64,000 nucleotides of DNA from CADEDH01 sp047974625 (GTDB taxonomy: Bacteria; Actinomycetota; Acidimicrobiia; Acidimicrobiales; SZUA-35), in NCBI GenBank assembly GCA_047974625.1, contig JBKECK010000068.1:1-64000 (forward strand). Direction: 5' to 3'. A program made the position numbers and the translations under genes. Positions 23,917-32,524 of the stretch are shown here, piece by piece (within the stretch, counting starts at the first letter, position 1; each line of letters opens with the position of its first letter). The notes under the pieces were generated by a model. The model saw only the letters and a list, made by a program, of their open reading frames with translations, did no database searches and was not told the DNA's origin.

Positions 23917-24987
23917 TCACCAGTGCCGGAGGTCCACCGGCCAGCGGTCCACCACCCGGTTACCGTCGGCCACCCAGAGCAGCCGGTGCTTGGCCACGGT
24001 CGGGTCGACGTGGGCGGGGACGAGGGCGATCCGGTCGCCCACCGCCGGCATCGGCTCCCCCTCGGCGGGACGGAGCGTGGTGTGCTCGTCCGAGCAGAAC
24101 TGGACGTCGCCGGTGAGCGACGCCGGGTTCCCGTGGTCCATTCCCATCGCCTTCAGGCCGGCGTCGACCACGAACCAGCCCTTGGGGTGGACCGACACCA
24201 CCGTGGCCGCCACGGTGAGCGCGGTCCGGAACGGCACCTCGAGGGTGGCGTACTGGGTGTCCATCAGCAGGTACGAGCCGGCCTGGATCTCCGTGGCCCA
24301 CGTGTTCACCGCGTAGGTGCCGGTACCGCCGGCGGACACGATGTCGCCTCCGACCTGCTCGTGGGCGGTGAGGAGCCTGGCCATGGCCCGCTCCACGCGA
24401 GCCCGACGTTCGTCCGGGTCGGCCACCATCATCAGGTGGCCCTCGTAGCCCATGACCCCGCGAACCTCGAGGTCGGCCGCCCGGGCTCGTTCGGCCAGAC
24501 GACCGGCGTCGGCCACCAGGCATCCGCACCGGGGCAGCCCGACCTCGACGTCGATCAGCACCTGGCGCACCCCACCGGCCGCCGCGGCATCGACGGTGGC
24601 GTCGGAGTCGACGGCCACGGTGATCCCGGCCCCGGCGTCCACCAGGGCACCGAGCCGGGTGGTGTCGAGCACCTCGTTGGCCAGCAGCAGGTCCTCGTCG
24701 ATCCCGGCCGCCACCAGCCCCTCTATCTCCCGGATCGTGGCTGCGCACAGGCGGCGGTGGCCGGCGTCGACCAGCAGCCGGGCGATGGCCGTCGACTTGA
24801 ACGCCTTCACGTGTGGGCGCAGCGACGCCCCGGGGCGGACCTCGGCCATGGTGGCCAGATTGGCCTCGAACACGGGCCGATCGACCACCAGGGCCGGGGT
24901 CGGAATCCGGTCGACCGTCTCCGGGTCGGACCGCCCCGCCGCAGCATCACCACCCGTCACACCCGTCACGCCCGTCACACCCGTCAC
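23917..24987 (-). CDS. D-threonine aldolase/D-serine dehydratase-like PLP enzyme (alanine-racemase fold)
   Basis: 356 residues. IPTPALVVDRPVFEANLA begins the alanine-racemase-type barrel, and RPHVKAFKS carries the PLP Lys near residue 61. Further landmarks are IDVEVGLPRCGC, MGYEGHLMM and the C-terminal LVPAHVDPTV, whose His and Asp correspond to the divalent-metal site of DSD1-type enzymes. The likely reaction is retro-aldol cleavage or dehydration of a D-3-hydroxy amino acid. Four 9-bp GTGACGGGY units at the 5' end give four possible in-frame GTG starts; the first is annotated. Confidence 0.82.
   Translation of the reverse strand: MTGVTGVTGVTGGDAAAGRSDPETVDRIPTPALVVDRPVFEANLATMAEVRPGASLRPHVKAFKSTAIARLLVDAGHRRLCAATIREIEGLVAAGIDEDLLLANEVLDTTRLGALVDAGAGITVAVDSDATVDAAAAGGVRQVLIDVEVGLPRCGCLVADAGRLAERARAADLEVRGVMGYEGHLMMVADPDERRARVERAMARLLTAHEQVGGDIVSAGGTGTYAVNTWATEIQAGSYLLMDTQYATLEVPFRTALTVAATVVSVHPKGWFVVDAGLKAMGMDHGNPASLTGDVQFCSDEHTTLRPAEGEPMPAVGDRIALVPAHVDPTVAKHRLLWVADGNRVVDRWPVDLRHW
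24952..24987 (-). repeat. 9-bp repeat giving four in-frame GTG start codons
   Basis: Four copies of GTGACGGG(T/C) encode (Val/Met)-Thr-Gly repeated at the N-terminus of the D-threonine-aldolase-like gene. Copy-number change would add or remove start codons without changing frame. Confidence 0.8.
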
Positions 24988-25071
24988 CCTAGTCGGATGC
25001 CGGTCGCCGCTCCCCGGACGGGGCCACCGCTGCGATGACGGACGGCTCCGGGGCTCCGGGACCGCCGCCGG

Positions 25072-27294
25072 TCAGGCCGAACCGTTCCGGGGGCCGGGCC
25101 GGGCGTCGAGCCCCTGGCGGTGGCCGAGGCCCTCGAGCCAGCTGACCAGCAGGCGGTACATGTTGTCGGCCCCGACGACCATCTCGTCCGGGGCGGCGAA
25201 CTCCGCCGGCCACACCACGGCGGCGCGGTCCTGCCAACCGCCGAGCCCGCCGTGGCAGCCGACCAGCCCCTCGAAGGCGGCCACCTCGCCGAGGTCGTCC
25301 AACAGGCTGTTGACGTAGATGTCGGGCGTCTCGGCCATGGTGGCCGCCCGCAGCACGAACTCGGGGGCCTCGGGGCCGAAACGGGCCAAGGGATCGTCAC
25401 CGATCACGGTGCCGTCCCGGACGTGGTGTTCACCGCCCGCCCCCATGGCCACGGGGCCGTGCTCCTCGGTGCCGACCACGACGAAGCCGACCCCGGGATG
25501 GGCGACCAGTCCGGGGACGAGACCGGGGAACCGGTCCATGAGCTCGTCGAGCGAGAGCTGGTGGTCCTCGCCGGCCACGTAGACCAGGCCGAGGTTGCCC
25601 GATCCGAAAACCAGGAACCGATCGTCCTCCGGGACCCGGTCACCGCCCGAGGCCCGGTCACCATCCGAGCCCGCGTCCCCGCCGGCGAGGCGCCGTTCGG
25701 TGGCCTCGAGGGCGTCGAGATCACCAAGGCGGCGGTTCGACAGGCGGTCCGACGCCCGGCCCACGGCCCGACCGAGCACGGTGTCGGAGCGGCTGGAGCC
25801 TACCAGCATCGAGTTGATCGCCCCCTGGGCCTCACCCACGAAGGCACTCCCGTCCACCCTCACCTCCGACAACCGTTGCACCACCGAGGCCAGGTCCTCG
25901 TGGTAGCGGTCGGCGAAGGTGGTGCCCTGGCTCTGACCATGGTCGGACAGGACCACCACGTGGTATGGGCGGGGCGCCTCGCTGATGATCTGCTCGAGCT
26001 GGGCCAGCACGTCGTCGATCCCCTCGAGGGCCGACAGGGCCTCCGGCTGCATGATCCCGGTGTGGTGGGCCACCCCGTCGTAGTCGACGTAGTCCACGTA
26101 GATCGAACGCCGGCCGGCCAGGATGGCGTCGCCGACCATGCTGGTGTTGAGGTCCCGCATGACACCGTTGAGGGCGGCCCGTTCGAAGGTGAAGTTCCAT
26201 CCCCGGTGGCAGCGGGGCTGGACGTCCCGCCTTCGGGCTCGGCTCGACTGGAACCGTTCCCGGGCGATCTCCGAAACCGACCGCGACACCGATCGGGCCA
26301 GCCCGGCCGGCGAAGCCAGGAACTGGGACAGGGCGGTCCGGGTGCTGCGGTCCTGCTGCATCCGCTGGACCGCGCTCATGGTGGCGTAGGCCACCACGGC
26401 GTCCCCGGTGAACAGGTTGCCCACCGACACCCCGTCGTCGGCCAGCAGGCCGCGACCGTCGGAGTGGCGGGCCTCGATGGCGGCCGCGTCCCTGGCCCGG
26501 TTGGCCACGTACACCCGGCCCTCCGCCCGGTCCACCCAGCGGAACGCCGGCACCCCGTTGGTGGTCCCGTGGAGGATCCCCAACTGGCTGGCCGGGGTGG
26601 TGGCCGGTAGCTGGGGCCGCCATTCGGCCATCTGATGGCTGCCGGACCGGATCCAGCGCGACATCGTGGGCAAGGTGCCGGCCCGGATCCCCCACTCGAG
26701 CACCGGGTAGGGCACCCCGTCGGCCTGGACGAAGACGATGCCCGGCACCTCGGGATCGTCCACGGTAGCCGGCGACCGGCGGGCGCGCCGGACCAGCCCG
26801 GCGATCACGGCGTCGTTCGTCCCGGCCGTGCCGAGCCATACCGCCAGGGTGGAGCAGCCCGCCACCAGCCAGGAGGCGGCGAACGCCGACCAGAAGTTCA
26901 CCTCGTCGGACCGGCCGAACCGCAGGGTCAGCCAGATCAGGCCGGCCTGACCGAACAGCCCGATCAGGATCGAGCCCAACCAGCCGAGCAGGACGGCTCC
27001 GTTGATGAGCAGGGGACGGAAGAGGGTGCCGGCCACCGCCACCATGACCGCGACCGCCAACGACTGGCCCCAGCCCCCCACGCTGAACCCGGGGATCACC
27101 ACCGAGGCCAGTTGGTAGCCCACCGTGGCCCCGGCCAGGGCCAGGACACCGCGCCCCAGATCGCCGGTCCGCAACGCCCAGCGCTCCGGATGCCGGTCGC
27201 GTTCCCGATCCGTCTCGGGTTGGCGTTCGCTTCCAGCCACTCGTTCTCCGTTCGCTCGAGATCGGCCCAACACCGTCCCGGCCCGATCCCCCAT
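25072..27294 (-). CDS. Membrane-anchored alkaline-phosphatase-superfamily phosphodiesterase (phage-holin-like N-terminus)
   Basis: 740 residues. A charged N-terminal tail is followed by about four helices (residues 48-160), a region usually labelled phage holin family in actinobacteria. A type I phosphodiesterase/nucleotide-pyrophosphatase domain follows. Metal-site motifs are IVFVQADGVPYPVLEW, LPATTPASQLGILHG (nucleophile region), SIYVDYVDYDGVAHHTG and VVLSDHGQSQGTTF. An insert of Asp/Gly repeats (GDAGSDGDRASGGDR) lies near residue 550. It probably acts outside the membrane on a phosphodiester or phosphonate; the substrate is unknown. The actual holin function is doubtful. Confidence 0.82.
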   Translation of the reverse strand: MGDRAGTVLGRSRANGERVAGSERQPETDRERDRHPERWALRTGDLGRGVLALAGATVGYQLASVVIPGFSVGGWGQSLAVAVMVAVAGTLFRPLLINGAVLLGWLGSILIGLFGQAGLIWLTLRFGRSDEVNFWSAFAASWLVAGCSTLAVWLGTAGTNDAVIAGLVRRARRSPATVDDPEVPGIVFVQADGVPYPVLEWGIRAGTLPTMSRWIRSGSHQMAEWRPQLPATTPASQLGILHGTTNGVPAFRWVDRAEGRVYVANRARDAAAIEARHSDGRGLLADDGVSVGNLFTGDAVVAYATMSAVQRMQQDRSTRTALSQFLASPAGLARSVSRSVSEIARERFQSSRARRRDVQPRCHRGWNFTFERAALNGVMRDLNTSMVGDAILAGRRSIYVDYVDYDGVAHHTGIMQPEALSALEGIDDVLAQLEQIISEAPRPYHVVVLSDHGQSQGTTFADRYHEDLASVVQRLSEVRVDGSAFVGEAQGAINSMLVGSSRSDTVLGRAVGRASDRLSNRRLGDLDALEATERRLAGGDAGSDGDRASGGDRVPEDDRFLVFGSGNLGLVYVAGEDHQLSLDELMDRFPGLVPGLVAHPGVGFVVVGTEEHGPVAMGAGGEHHVRDGTVIGDDPLARFGPEAPEFVLRAATMAETPDIYVNSLLDDLGEVAAFEGLVGCHGGLGGWQDRAAVVWPAEFAAPDEMVVGADNMYRLLVSWLEGLGHRQGLDARPGPRNGSA

Positions 27295-27343
27295 CCCACC
27301 GACACGGGGGGATCACACCCGGTCGGCCCCGAGCCGACCAGCG

Positions 27344-27349
27344 TACGCT
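27344..27349 (+). promoter_or_regulatory. Leaderless-type -10 box (TACGCT)
   Basis: TACGCT is 6 nt upstream of GTG 27356 and fixes this start against a much longer upstream reading frame. Confidence 0.45.
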
Positions 27350-27355
27350 GGTGCC

Positions 27356-28162
27356 GTGCAACCCGGCAGCAACTCACCACCCCGGGCCACCGGGGCCCTC
27401 CAGGTGGCCTGGCTCGGCCACTCGACGGTCTCCATCGAGCTTGACGGCACCCGCCTGCTCACCGATCCCCTGCTGGAGGCCAACGCCGGCGTCCTCCGTC
27501 GCCGCTACCCGGCCCCGCCCAGGGAGCTGTGGCAGGACCCGGACGCCGTCCTGATCTCGCACCTCCACCACGACCACGCGGAGTTGTCGTCGCTGCGGCT
27601 GCTGCCCCCGGTGCCGATCCTCTCCTCGCCCGGCAACGCGGCCTGGATCCGCCGCCGGGGCCTGAACGGGGTCGACCTGAGTGACGACTGGAACCGTCCC
27701 ATCCCCGGGAGCGGGGTGGAGCTCCAGCTCACCCCGGCCATCCATGGCCACCGGCCGATGCCCCACCGCCCGAACGAGGCCAACGGCCAGCTGGTCCGGG
27801 GGTCGCAGTGGCGGGTGTGGGTGGTGGGTGACACCAGCCTGTTCCCCCGCATGGCTGATGTCCCGGATCTCCTGGGCGGTCCGCCGGATCTGGTGGTGAT
27901 CCCGATCGCCGGTTGGGGCCCCCGCCTGTCGGAGGGTCACCTCGATCCCCACGACGCGGCCGAGGCCTGCCTCCGGTCCCGGGCCCGGCGGGCCATTCCC
28001 GTGCATTGGGGCACCCTCCACCCGCCCCTGATGGACCGGATGTGGTCGGACTGGATCGAACGCCCCCTCCCGGAGTTCCGGCAGGCCCTGGCCCGGACCG
28101 CCCCGCATTGCGAGCTGATCGATCTCCGGCCCGGTGAAGTCTGGACGAGCGGGACCGCCTGA
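27356..28162 (+). CDS. Metallo-beta-lactamase-fold hydrolase (UlaG/NAPE-PLD-like)
   Basis: 268 residues from GTG 27356. LQVAWLGHSTVSIELDGTRLLTDPLL opens the fold (split as W-L-G-H-S and TDP). The metal motif is ISHLHHDHAEL, followed by AIHGHRPMPHRPNEANG, VVGDTSLFP and VHWGTLHPP. The set matches L-ascorbate-6-phosphate lactonase/N-acyl-PE phospholipase D-like hydrolases. The substrate cannot be named. It is divergent from the phosphodiesterase gene and followed by the amine-oxidase-like gene with its own promoter. Confidence 0.87.
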   Translation: MQPGSNSPPRATGALQVAWLGHSTVSIELDGTRLLTDPLLEANAGVLRRRYPAPPRELWQDPDAVLISHLHHDHAELSSLRLLPPVPILSSPGNAAWIRRRGLNGVDLSDDWNRPIPGSGVELQLTPAIHGHRPMPHRPNEANGQLVRGSQWRVWVVGDTSLFPRMADVPDLLGGPPDLVVIPIAGWGPRLSEGHLDPHDAAEACLRSRARRAIPVHWGTLHPPLMDRMWSDWIERPLPEFRQALARTAPHCELIDLRPGEVWTSGTA

Positions 28163-28176
28163 ACCATCGGGACCAG

Positions 28177-28182
28177 TAGGGT
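28177..28182 (+). promoter_or_regulatory. Leaderless-type -10 box (TAGGGT)
   Basis: TAGGGT is exactly 7 nt before GTG 28190. Confidence 0.5.
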
Positions 28183-28189
28183 CCGAGCT

Positions 28190-29401
28190 GTGCATGTGGT
28201 GGTGATCGGAGCCGGACTGGCCGGGTTGGCGGCCGCCATCGAGCTCGACCGTCGGGGTCATGACGTCGAGGTCTTGGAGGCCTCCGACCGGGCCGGGGGC
28301 CGAGTGGCCACGGACACGGTCGACGGGCACCTGCTGGACCGAGGGTTCCAGGTCGTGCTGACCGCCTACCCGGAGCTGGATCTGCTCGAGCGGGACCGCC
28401 TCGACGTGCGACCGTTCCACCCGGGCGCTCTGGTCCGGGCCGACGGTGCATTCCACCGAGTGGCCGACCCGTTCCGTCGCCCGTGGGAGGCCTTCGGGTC
28501 CCTCCGGGCCCCGATCGGCAGCCTGGCCGACAAGACCCGGATCCTGGCCCTGCGACGGGCGGTCCGGTCCGGCTCCCTCGACGACCTGTGGGGCCGGCCC
28601 GACCAGCCCGCCATCGACCGCCTGCGGGACCTGGGGTTCTCCCCCCGCATCATCGACCGCTTCTTCCGGCCCCTGTTCGCCGGCATCACCCTCGACCCCG
28701 ACCTGCAGGGCTCGAGCCGGATGTTCGAGGTGGTGTTCCGGATGCTGGCAAACGGCTCCGCCGGCGTCCCCGTCGACGGCATGCGGGCCATCCCCGAGCA
28801 GCTCGCCGGCCGCCTGGGGGACCGGATCCGGCTCGGACACCATGTGGTCGGGGTCTCGACCGGCCGGGTCACCGTCGACGGTGCGGGCCGGATCGGCGCT
28901 GACGCCGTCATCGTGGCCACCGACGCCGCCACCGCCCACCGCCTGATCGGCAGCCCCGACCACGGCAGCCGGGGCTCCACCACCGTCTGGTTCCGGGCCC
29001 CGTCCACCCCGGTCACCGACCCGATCCTGATCCTCAACGGCGACCGGAACCGACCGGTCAGCTCGGTGGCCGTGCTCAGCCAGGTTACCGCCACCTACGC
29101 TCCCGCCGGGTCGGTCACCATCGCGGTGGCCGCCCCGGGGGTGGCCCCCGGACTCCCGGCCACCATGCGGGCCACGGTGCGGGAATGGTGGGGCCCGGCG
29201 GTGGACGGCTGGGAGGAGCTCCGGGTGGACTCCATCACCCACGCCCACCCCGTCATCCCCCTGGGTCGCCCCCACGACCAGCCCGCCGCCGTGGACGACG
29301 GGATGTGGGTGTGCGGCGACCACCGCCGGGACGCATCCATCGACGGGGCCCTCGCCTCGGGCCGGGCCGTGGCCGCCGCCGTCGACGGCGCCCTGACCTG
29401 A
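28190..29401 (+). CDS. FAD-dependent amine oxidase/phytoene-desaturase-like oxidoreductase
   Basis: 403 residues. The N-terminal dinucleotide fold VVVIGAGLAGLAAAIELDRRGHDVEVLEASDRAGGR includes GxGxxG, the ribose-binding Glu and the GG doublet. The C-terminal FAD segment is VDDGMWVCGDHRRDASIDGALASGRAVA. Between lies a variable substrate domain with VFRMLANGSAGVPVDGMRAIPEQLA. It belongs to the protoporphyrinogen oxidase/phytoene desaturase/amine oxidase superfamily; no carotenoid or haem gene adjoins it. The fpg gene begins 15 bp downstream and may be cotranscribed. Confidence 0.85.
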   Translation: MHVVVIGAGLAGLAAAIELDRRGHDVEVLEASDRAGGRVATDTVDGHLLDRGFQVVLTAYPELDLLERDRLDVRPFHPGALVRADGAFHRVADPFRRPWEAFGSLRAPIGSLADKTRILALRRAVRSGSLDDLWGRPDQPAIDRLRDLGFSPRIIDRFFRPLFAGITLDPDLQGSSRMFEVVFRMLANGSAGVPVDGMRAIPEQLAGRLGDRIRLGHHVVGVSTGRVTVDGAGRIGADAVIVATDAATAHRLIGSPDHGSRGSTTVWFRAPSTPVTDPILILNGDRNRPVSSVAVLSQVTATYAPAGSVTIAVAAPGVAPGLPATMRATVREWWGPAVDGWEELRVDSITHAHPVIPLGRPHDQPAAVDDGMWVCGDHRRDASIDGALASGRAVAAAVDGALT

Positions 29402-29416
29402 TCGGGCCGAACTCCG

Positions 29417-30268
29417 GTGCCGGAACTACCCGAGGTCGAGACCATCCGCCGCCAGATCGAGCCGGCCGTGGTGGGACGCCGGGTGGTCGACGCCGGCTCC
29501 CACCCCTCCGAGAAGTTCCGGCCCGCCCGGGCCCTGGTCGGGGCGGCCTTCACCGGTGCCCGGCGCCGCGGCAAGTTCCTCCTGTTCCCCACCGACGATC
29601 ACCGCGAGCTCGTCGTCCACCTGGGCATGACGGGCTCGTTGGCCGTCCGCTCGGGGGCCGACGGCGGGCGGAACACCCCGGGACCCGCTGACCCCCACCT
29701 GAGGGCCTGGTGGATCCTCGGTGATCCCGCCGGAGGGGCCCCACCGGCCCGGCCCGAGCGGCTCGACTTCCGCGACATCCGCCGGTTCGGCCGGATCCGG
29801 GTGGTACCCCTCGGCGACCACGGGTCGATCCCCGGCCTGGTCACGATGGGTCCCGAGCCGTTCGACCCCGGATTGGATGCCGCCCGGTTCCACCGCCTGC
29901 TGCGCCGGAGCCGCCGACGCATCAAGACCCAGCTGTTGTCCCAACGGCCGATCGCCGGGGTGGGCAACATCTACGCCGACGAGGCCCTGTGGCTGGCCCG
30001 GATCAACCCCAACGCGACCCGGCTGTCCGAACACCGGGCCGGGGTGCTCCTCGACGCCCTCCGCACCGTGCTCGCCCGGGGGCTCGACAACGGGGGTACC
30101 ACCCTGCGGGACTACCGCGACGCAAAAGGGAACCAGGGGGCCAACCAGCATGGTCTGGCCGCCTACGGCCGGAAGGGGCTGCCGTGTGTCAGATGCGCAA
30201 CGGAAATGCGGTCCGCAACCATCGACACCCGGACGACCACATGGTGTCCCCATTGTCAACGCCACTGA
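29417..30268 (+). CDS. mutM: Formamidopyrimidine-DNA glycosylase (Fpg/MutM)
   Basis: 283 residues, GTG start. The N-terminus (M)PELPEVETIRRQ has catalytic Pro2 and Glu3, with Lys53 in RRGKFLLF. The H2TH segment is LLSQRPIAGVGNIYADEALWLARINP, and the C-terminal zinc finger is CVRCATEMRSATIDTR to WCPHCQ. It excises 8-oxoguanine and ring-opened purines and nicks the abasic site. The finger has DTRTTTWCP where the family usually has GR(S/T)T, keeping the catalytic Arg. There is a longer insert (about residues 75-100) than in E. coli Fpg. Confidence 0.93.
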   Translation: MPELPEVETIRRQIEPAVVGRRVVDAGSHPSEKFRPARALVGAAFTGARRRGKFLLFPTDDHRELVVHLGMTGSLAVRSGADGGRNTPGPADPHLRAWWILGDPAGGAPPARPERLDFRDIRRFGRIRVVPLGDHGSIPGLVTMGPEPFDPGLDAARFHRLLRRSRRRIKTQLLSQRPIAGVGNIYADEALWLARINPNATRLSEHRAGVLLDALRTVLARGLDNGGTTLRDYRDAKGNQGANQHGLAAYGRKGLPCVRCATEMRSATIDTRTTTWCPHCQRH

Positions 30269-30437
30269 TGGAATACGATTGCCGAGTCTGGAGGGCCGCT
30301 TCCTCCCTGGTCAGGAGCCACATCGGCCCTGTGTCACTAAGACGCGATCGGGGTGTAGCCCAAAACGGGGGCATTTGGTGACGAGTCGCGAGCAACGACC
30401 GGCTTTACTGACACCGATGGTTGAAGAGGTTCCCGCT

Positions 30438-30890
30438 ATGGAAGAGCTGATGAATCCGGACGAACGTCAAGCATGGCGACGCTTCCGGTCCGTCAATATC
30501 CGGTTGCTCGAGCACCTCGATCAAGAGCTGCAGCGACGCTCCCGTCTGTCCCTGACCGACTTCGAGATCCTCACGGTCCTGGCTGAGTCAACGCACCAGC
30601 GGGCCCGGATGAGCGAGGTTGCCGACCGGGTGATGGTATCCCGCAGCCGGCTGACCTACCGGATCGACCGGTTGGAACGGCTCGGGCTGGTGCGTCGCGA
30701 GGAGTGTCAGGTCGACCGCCGTGGCCTGTTCGCTCAGCTCACCGACGAGGGGCTCGAGACGATCACGACAGCAACACCCGGCCACCTGGCCGATATTCGA
30801 GCCTGGTTCATGAACTCCATGGACACCGACGAGCTCACTAGGATGGACGCCGTGATGCGGCGTCTAGATGCCAACCTCCCTTCGGTCTGA
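30438..30890 (+). CDS. MarR family transcriptional regulator
   Basis: 150 residues. The start at 30438 is favoured by AGAGG (30425-30429), 8 nt upstream; ATG 30417 is the alternative. An N-terminal dimer helix (AWRRFRSVNIRLLEHLDQEL) is followed by the winged helix: FEILTVLAESTHQRARMSEVADRV, recognition helix SRSRLTYRIDRLERLGLV and wing REECQVDRRGLFAQLT. MarR proteins usually repress their own or a neighbouring operon until a phenolic or oxidant ligand binds. Its last 23 bases overlap the DUF2520 gene, so it heads the pan-gene run. Confidence 0.88.
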   Translation: MEELMNPDERQAWRRFRSVNIRLLEHLDQELQRRSRLSLTDFEILTVLAESTHQRARMSEVADRVMVSRSRLTYRIDRLERLGLVRREECQVDRRGLFAQLTDEGLETITTATPGHLADIRAWFMNSMDTDELTRMDAVMRRLDANLPSV

Positions 30891-31629
30891 TCGGTCCCCC
30901 CGCTATGTGATCGTCGGCCCTGGGCGGGCCGGTCGGTCATTCGCGGCCGCATTGGAGTCAGTTGGCTGGCAACCGGCCGGCGTGTTCGGCCGCAACGATG
31001 ACCCGGCCGAGGCCGCCCAGCTGGCCGACATGGTCATCATCACCGTTCCCGATGACGCCATCGCCCCGGTGGCGTCATCGATTCGTCCGGGGCCCGCCGT
31101 GGTGGTGCACACCTCCGGTGCGGCCCCGCTCGACGTTCTCGCCCCCCACACCCGCCGGGGCTCGGTCCACCCCCTGGTGTCCCTGCCCGACCCCGCCACC
31201 GGGGCGGCCCGGCTGACCGGCGGAGCCGTGTTCGCGGTGGCCGGCGACCCCGCCACCACCGTCCTGGTGGAGGCCCTCGGGGGCAGGGCGATCGTCGTCG
31301 ACGACGCCCACCGGGCGCTCTACCACGCCACCGCGGCCATCGCCGCCAACCATCTGGTGGCCCTGTGTGCCCAGGTCGAACGCCTGGCGGGCCGCGTCGG
31401 CGTGCCCGTCGAGGTGTACTGGGACCTGATGGCGAGCACCCTCGAGAACGTCCGACGCGTGGGGTCGGCGGCCTCCCTCACCGGTCCCGCCGCCCGGGGG
31501 GACCTGGCGACGATCCGCCGACACCTCGATGCCCTTCCCGATGGGGAACGGGACCTCTACCGTGGTCTGGCGGCGGCAGCCGCCCGGTTGGCCGGAAACC
31601 CGGTCGACGCCGATGTGTTCCACGGCTAG
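30868..31629 (+). CDS. Rossmann-like plus DUF2520 domain protein next to pan genes
   Basis: 253 residues. An NAD(P)-binding start YVIVGPGRAGRSFAAALESVGW, VIITVPDDAIAPVASSI and VVVHTSGAAPLDVL match Rossmann-like DUF2520 proteins. The C-terminal helical part (HRALYHATAAIAANHLVALC, YWDLMASTLENV, LTGPAARGDLATIRRHLDAL) resembles the ketopantoate/hydroxyacid dehydrogenase dimer domain. Adjacent panC and panB make a role in pantothenate synthesis (ketopantoate reduction) attractive but unproven. Confidence 0.85.
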   Translation: MPTSLRSDRSPRYVIVGPGRAGRSFAAALESVGWQPAGVFGRNDDPAEAAQLADMVIITVPDDAIAPVASSIRPGPAVVVHTSGAAPLDVLAPHTRRGSVHPLVSLPDPATGAARLTGGAVFAVAGDPATTVLVEALGGRAIVVDDAHRALYHATAAIAANHLVALCAQVERLAGRVGVPVEVYWDLMASTLENVRRVGSAASLTGPAARGDLATIRRHLDALPDGERDLYRGLAAAAARLAGNPVDADVFHG

Positions 31630-31647
31630 AGAGGCCCGCGACGACAA

Positions 31648-32517
31648 GTGACGGTCACCATCATCCGCACCATCGACGAGCTCCGTCGACGCCTCGACCA
31701 GGCGAGACGGGGCAGCCAGACGGTGGGGTTCGTCCCCACCATGGGTTATCTCCACGACGGCCACGGGTCCCTGATGCGCGCCGCGGCCGCCGACACCGAC
31801 ACGGTCGTGGCCAGCGTGTTCGTCAACCCCCTCCAGTTCGCCCCCACCGAGGACCTCACCACCTACCCCCGCGACCTCGAACGTGACGTGGCCGTCGCCG
31901 GGGCCAACGGCGTCGAGCTGGTGTTCGCCCCCGCCGACGACGAGATGTACCCGGAGGGCCGGGTGCTGACCACGGTCGACGTGGGCGGGGTGTCGGCCCG
32001 CCTCGAAGGGGAGAGCCGGCCCAGCCACTTCGCCGGTGTGGCCACCGTGGTGTCCAAGCTCCTCAACATCGTGGGTCCCTGCCGGGCCTACTTCGGTGAG
32101 AAGGACTTCCAGCAGCTCGCCGTGATCCGGCGCCTGGTGTTCGACCTGTCGATCCCGGCGGAGATCGTGGGCTGCCCCATCGTCCGGGAGCCCGACGGGC
32201 TGGCCATGTCGAGCCGCAACGTCCGCCTCGACCCCGACGACCGGGCGGCCGCCGTGGTGCTCAGCCGGGCCCTCGCCGCCGGCGCCGACGCCATCGGGGC
32301 CGGGGCGACCGACCCCGCTTCGGTGGCCGCCACGATGGCCGGTGTGGTGGCCGGCGAACCCCGGGCCAGGCTCGATTACGCTGCCGTCGCCGATCCTGCC
32401 ACCCTGGAGACCCCGAGCGAGATCCGATCCGACGTGCGGTTGCTGATCGCGGCCCGCCTCGGCCCGGTCCGGCTGATCGACAACCGTGGGGTGACCGTCA
32501 CCCCACCAAGCCCGTGA
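31648..32517 (+). CDS. panC: Pantothenate synthetase PanC
   Basis: 289 residues, GTG start. ATP-binding FVPTMGYLHDGHGSL, SVFVNPLQFAPTEDLTTYPRDLERD, FAGVATVVSKLLNIV, YFGEKDFQQLAVIRR and the KMSKS-like loop AMSSRNVRL are intact. It condenses pantoate with beta-alanine using ATP to form pantothenate, the coenzyme A precursor. It lies 18 bp after the DUF2520 gene and 7 bp before panB. Confidence 0.96.
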   Translation: MTVTIIRTIDELRRRLDQARRGSQTVGFVPTMGYLHDGHGSLMRAAAADTDTVVASVFVNPLQFAPTEDLTTYPRDLERDVAVAGANGVELVFAPADDEMYPEGRVLTTVDVGGVSARLEGESRPSHFAGVATVVSKLLNIVGPCRAYFGEKDFQQLAVIRRLVFDLSIPAEIVGCPIVREPDGLAMSSRNVRLDPDDRAAAVVLSRALAAGADAIGAGATDPASVAATMAGVVAGEPRARLDYAAVADPATLETPSEIRSDVRLLIAARLGPVRLIDNRGVTVTPPSP

Positions 32518-32524
32518 GGACACC

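Noticed and set aside
25072..27294. Phage holin
   Set aside because: The holin-like label applies only to the N-terminal helices; the protein is a large phosphodiesterase and no phage genes surround it.
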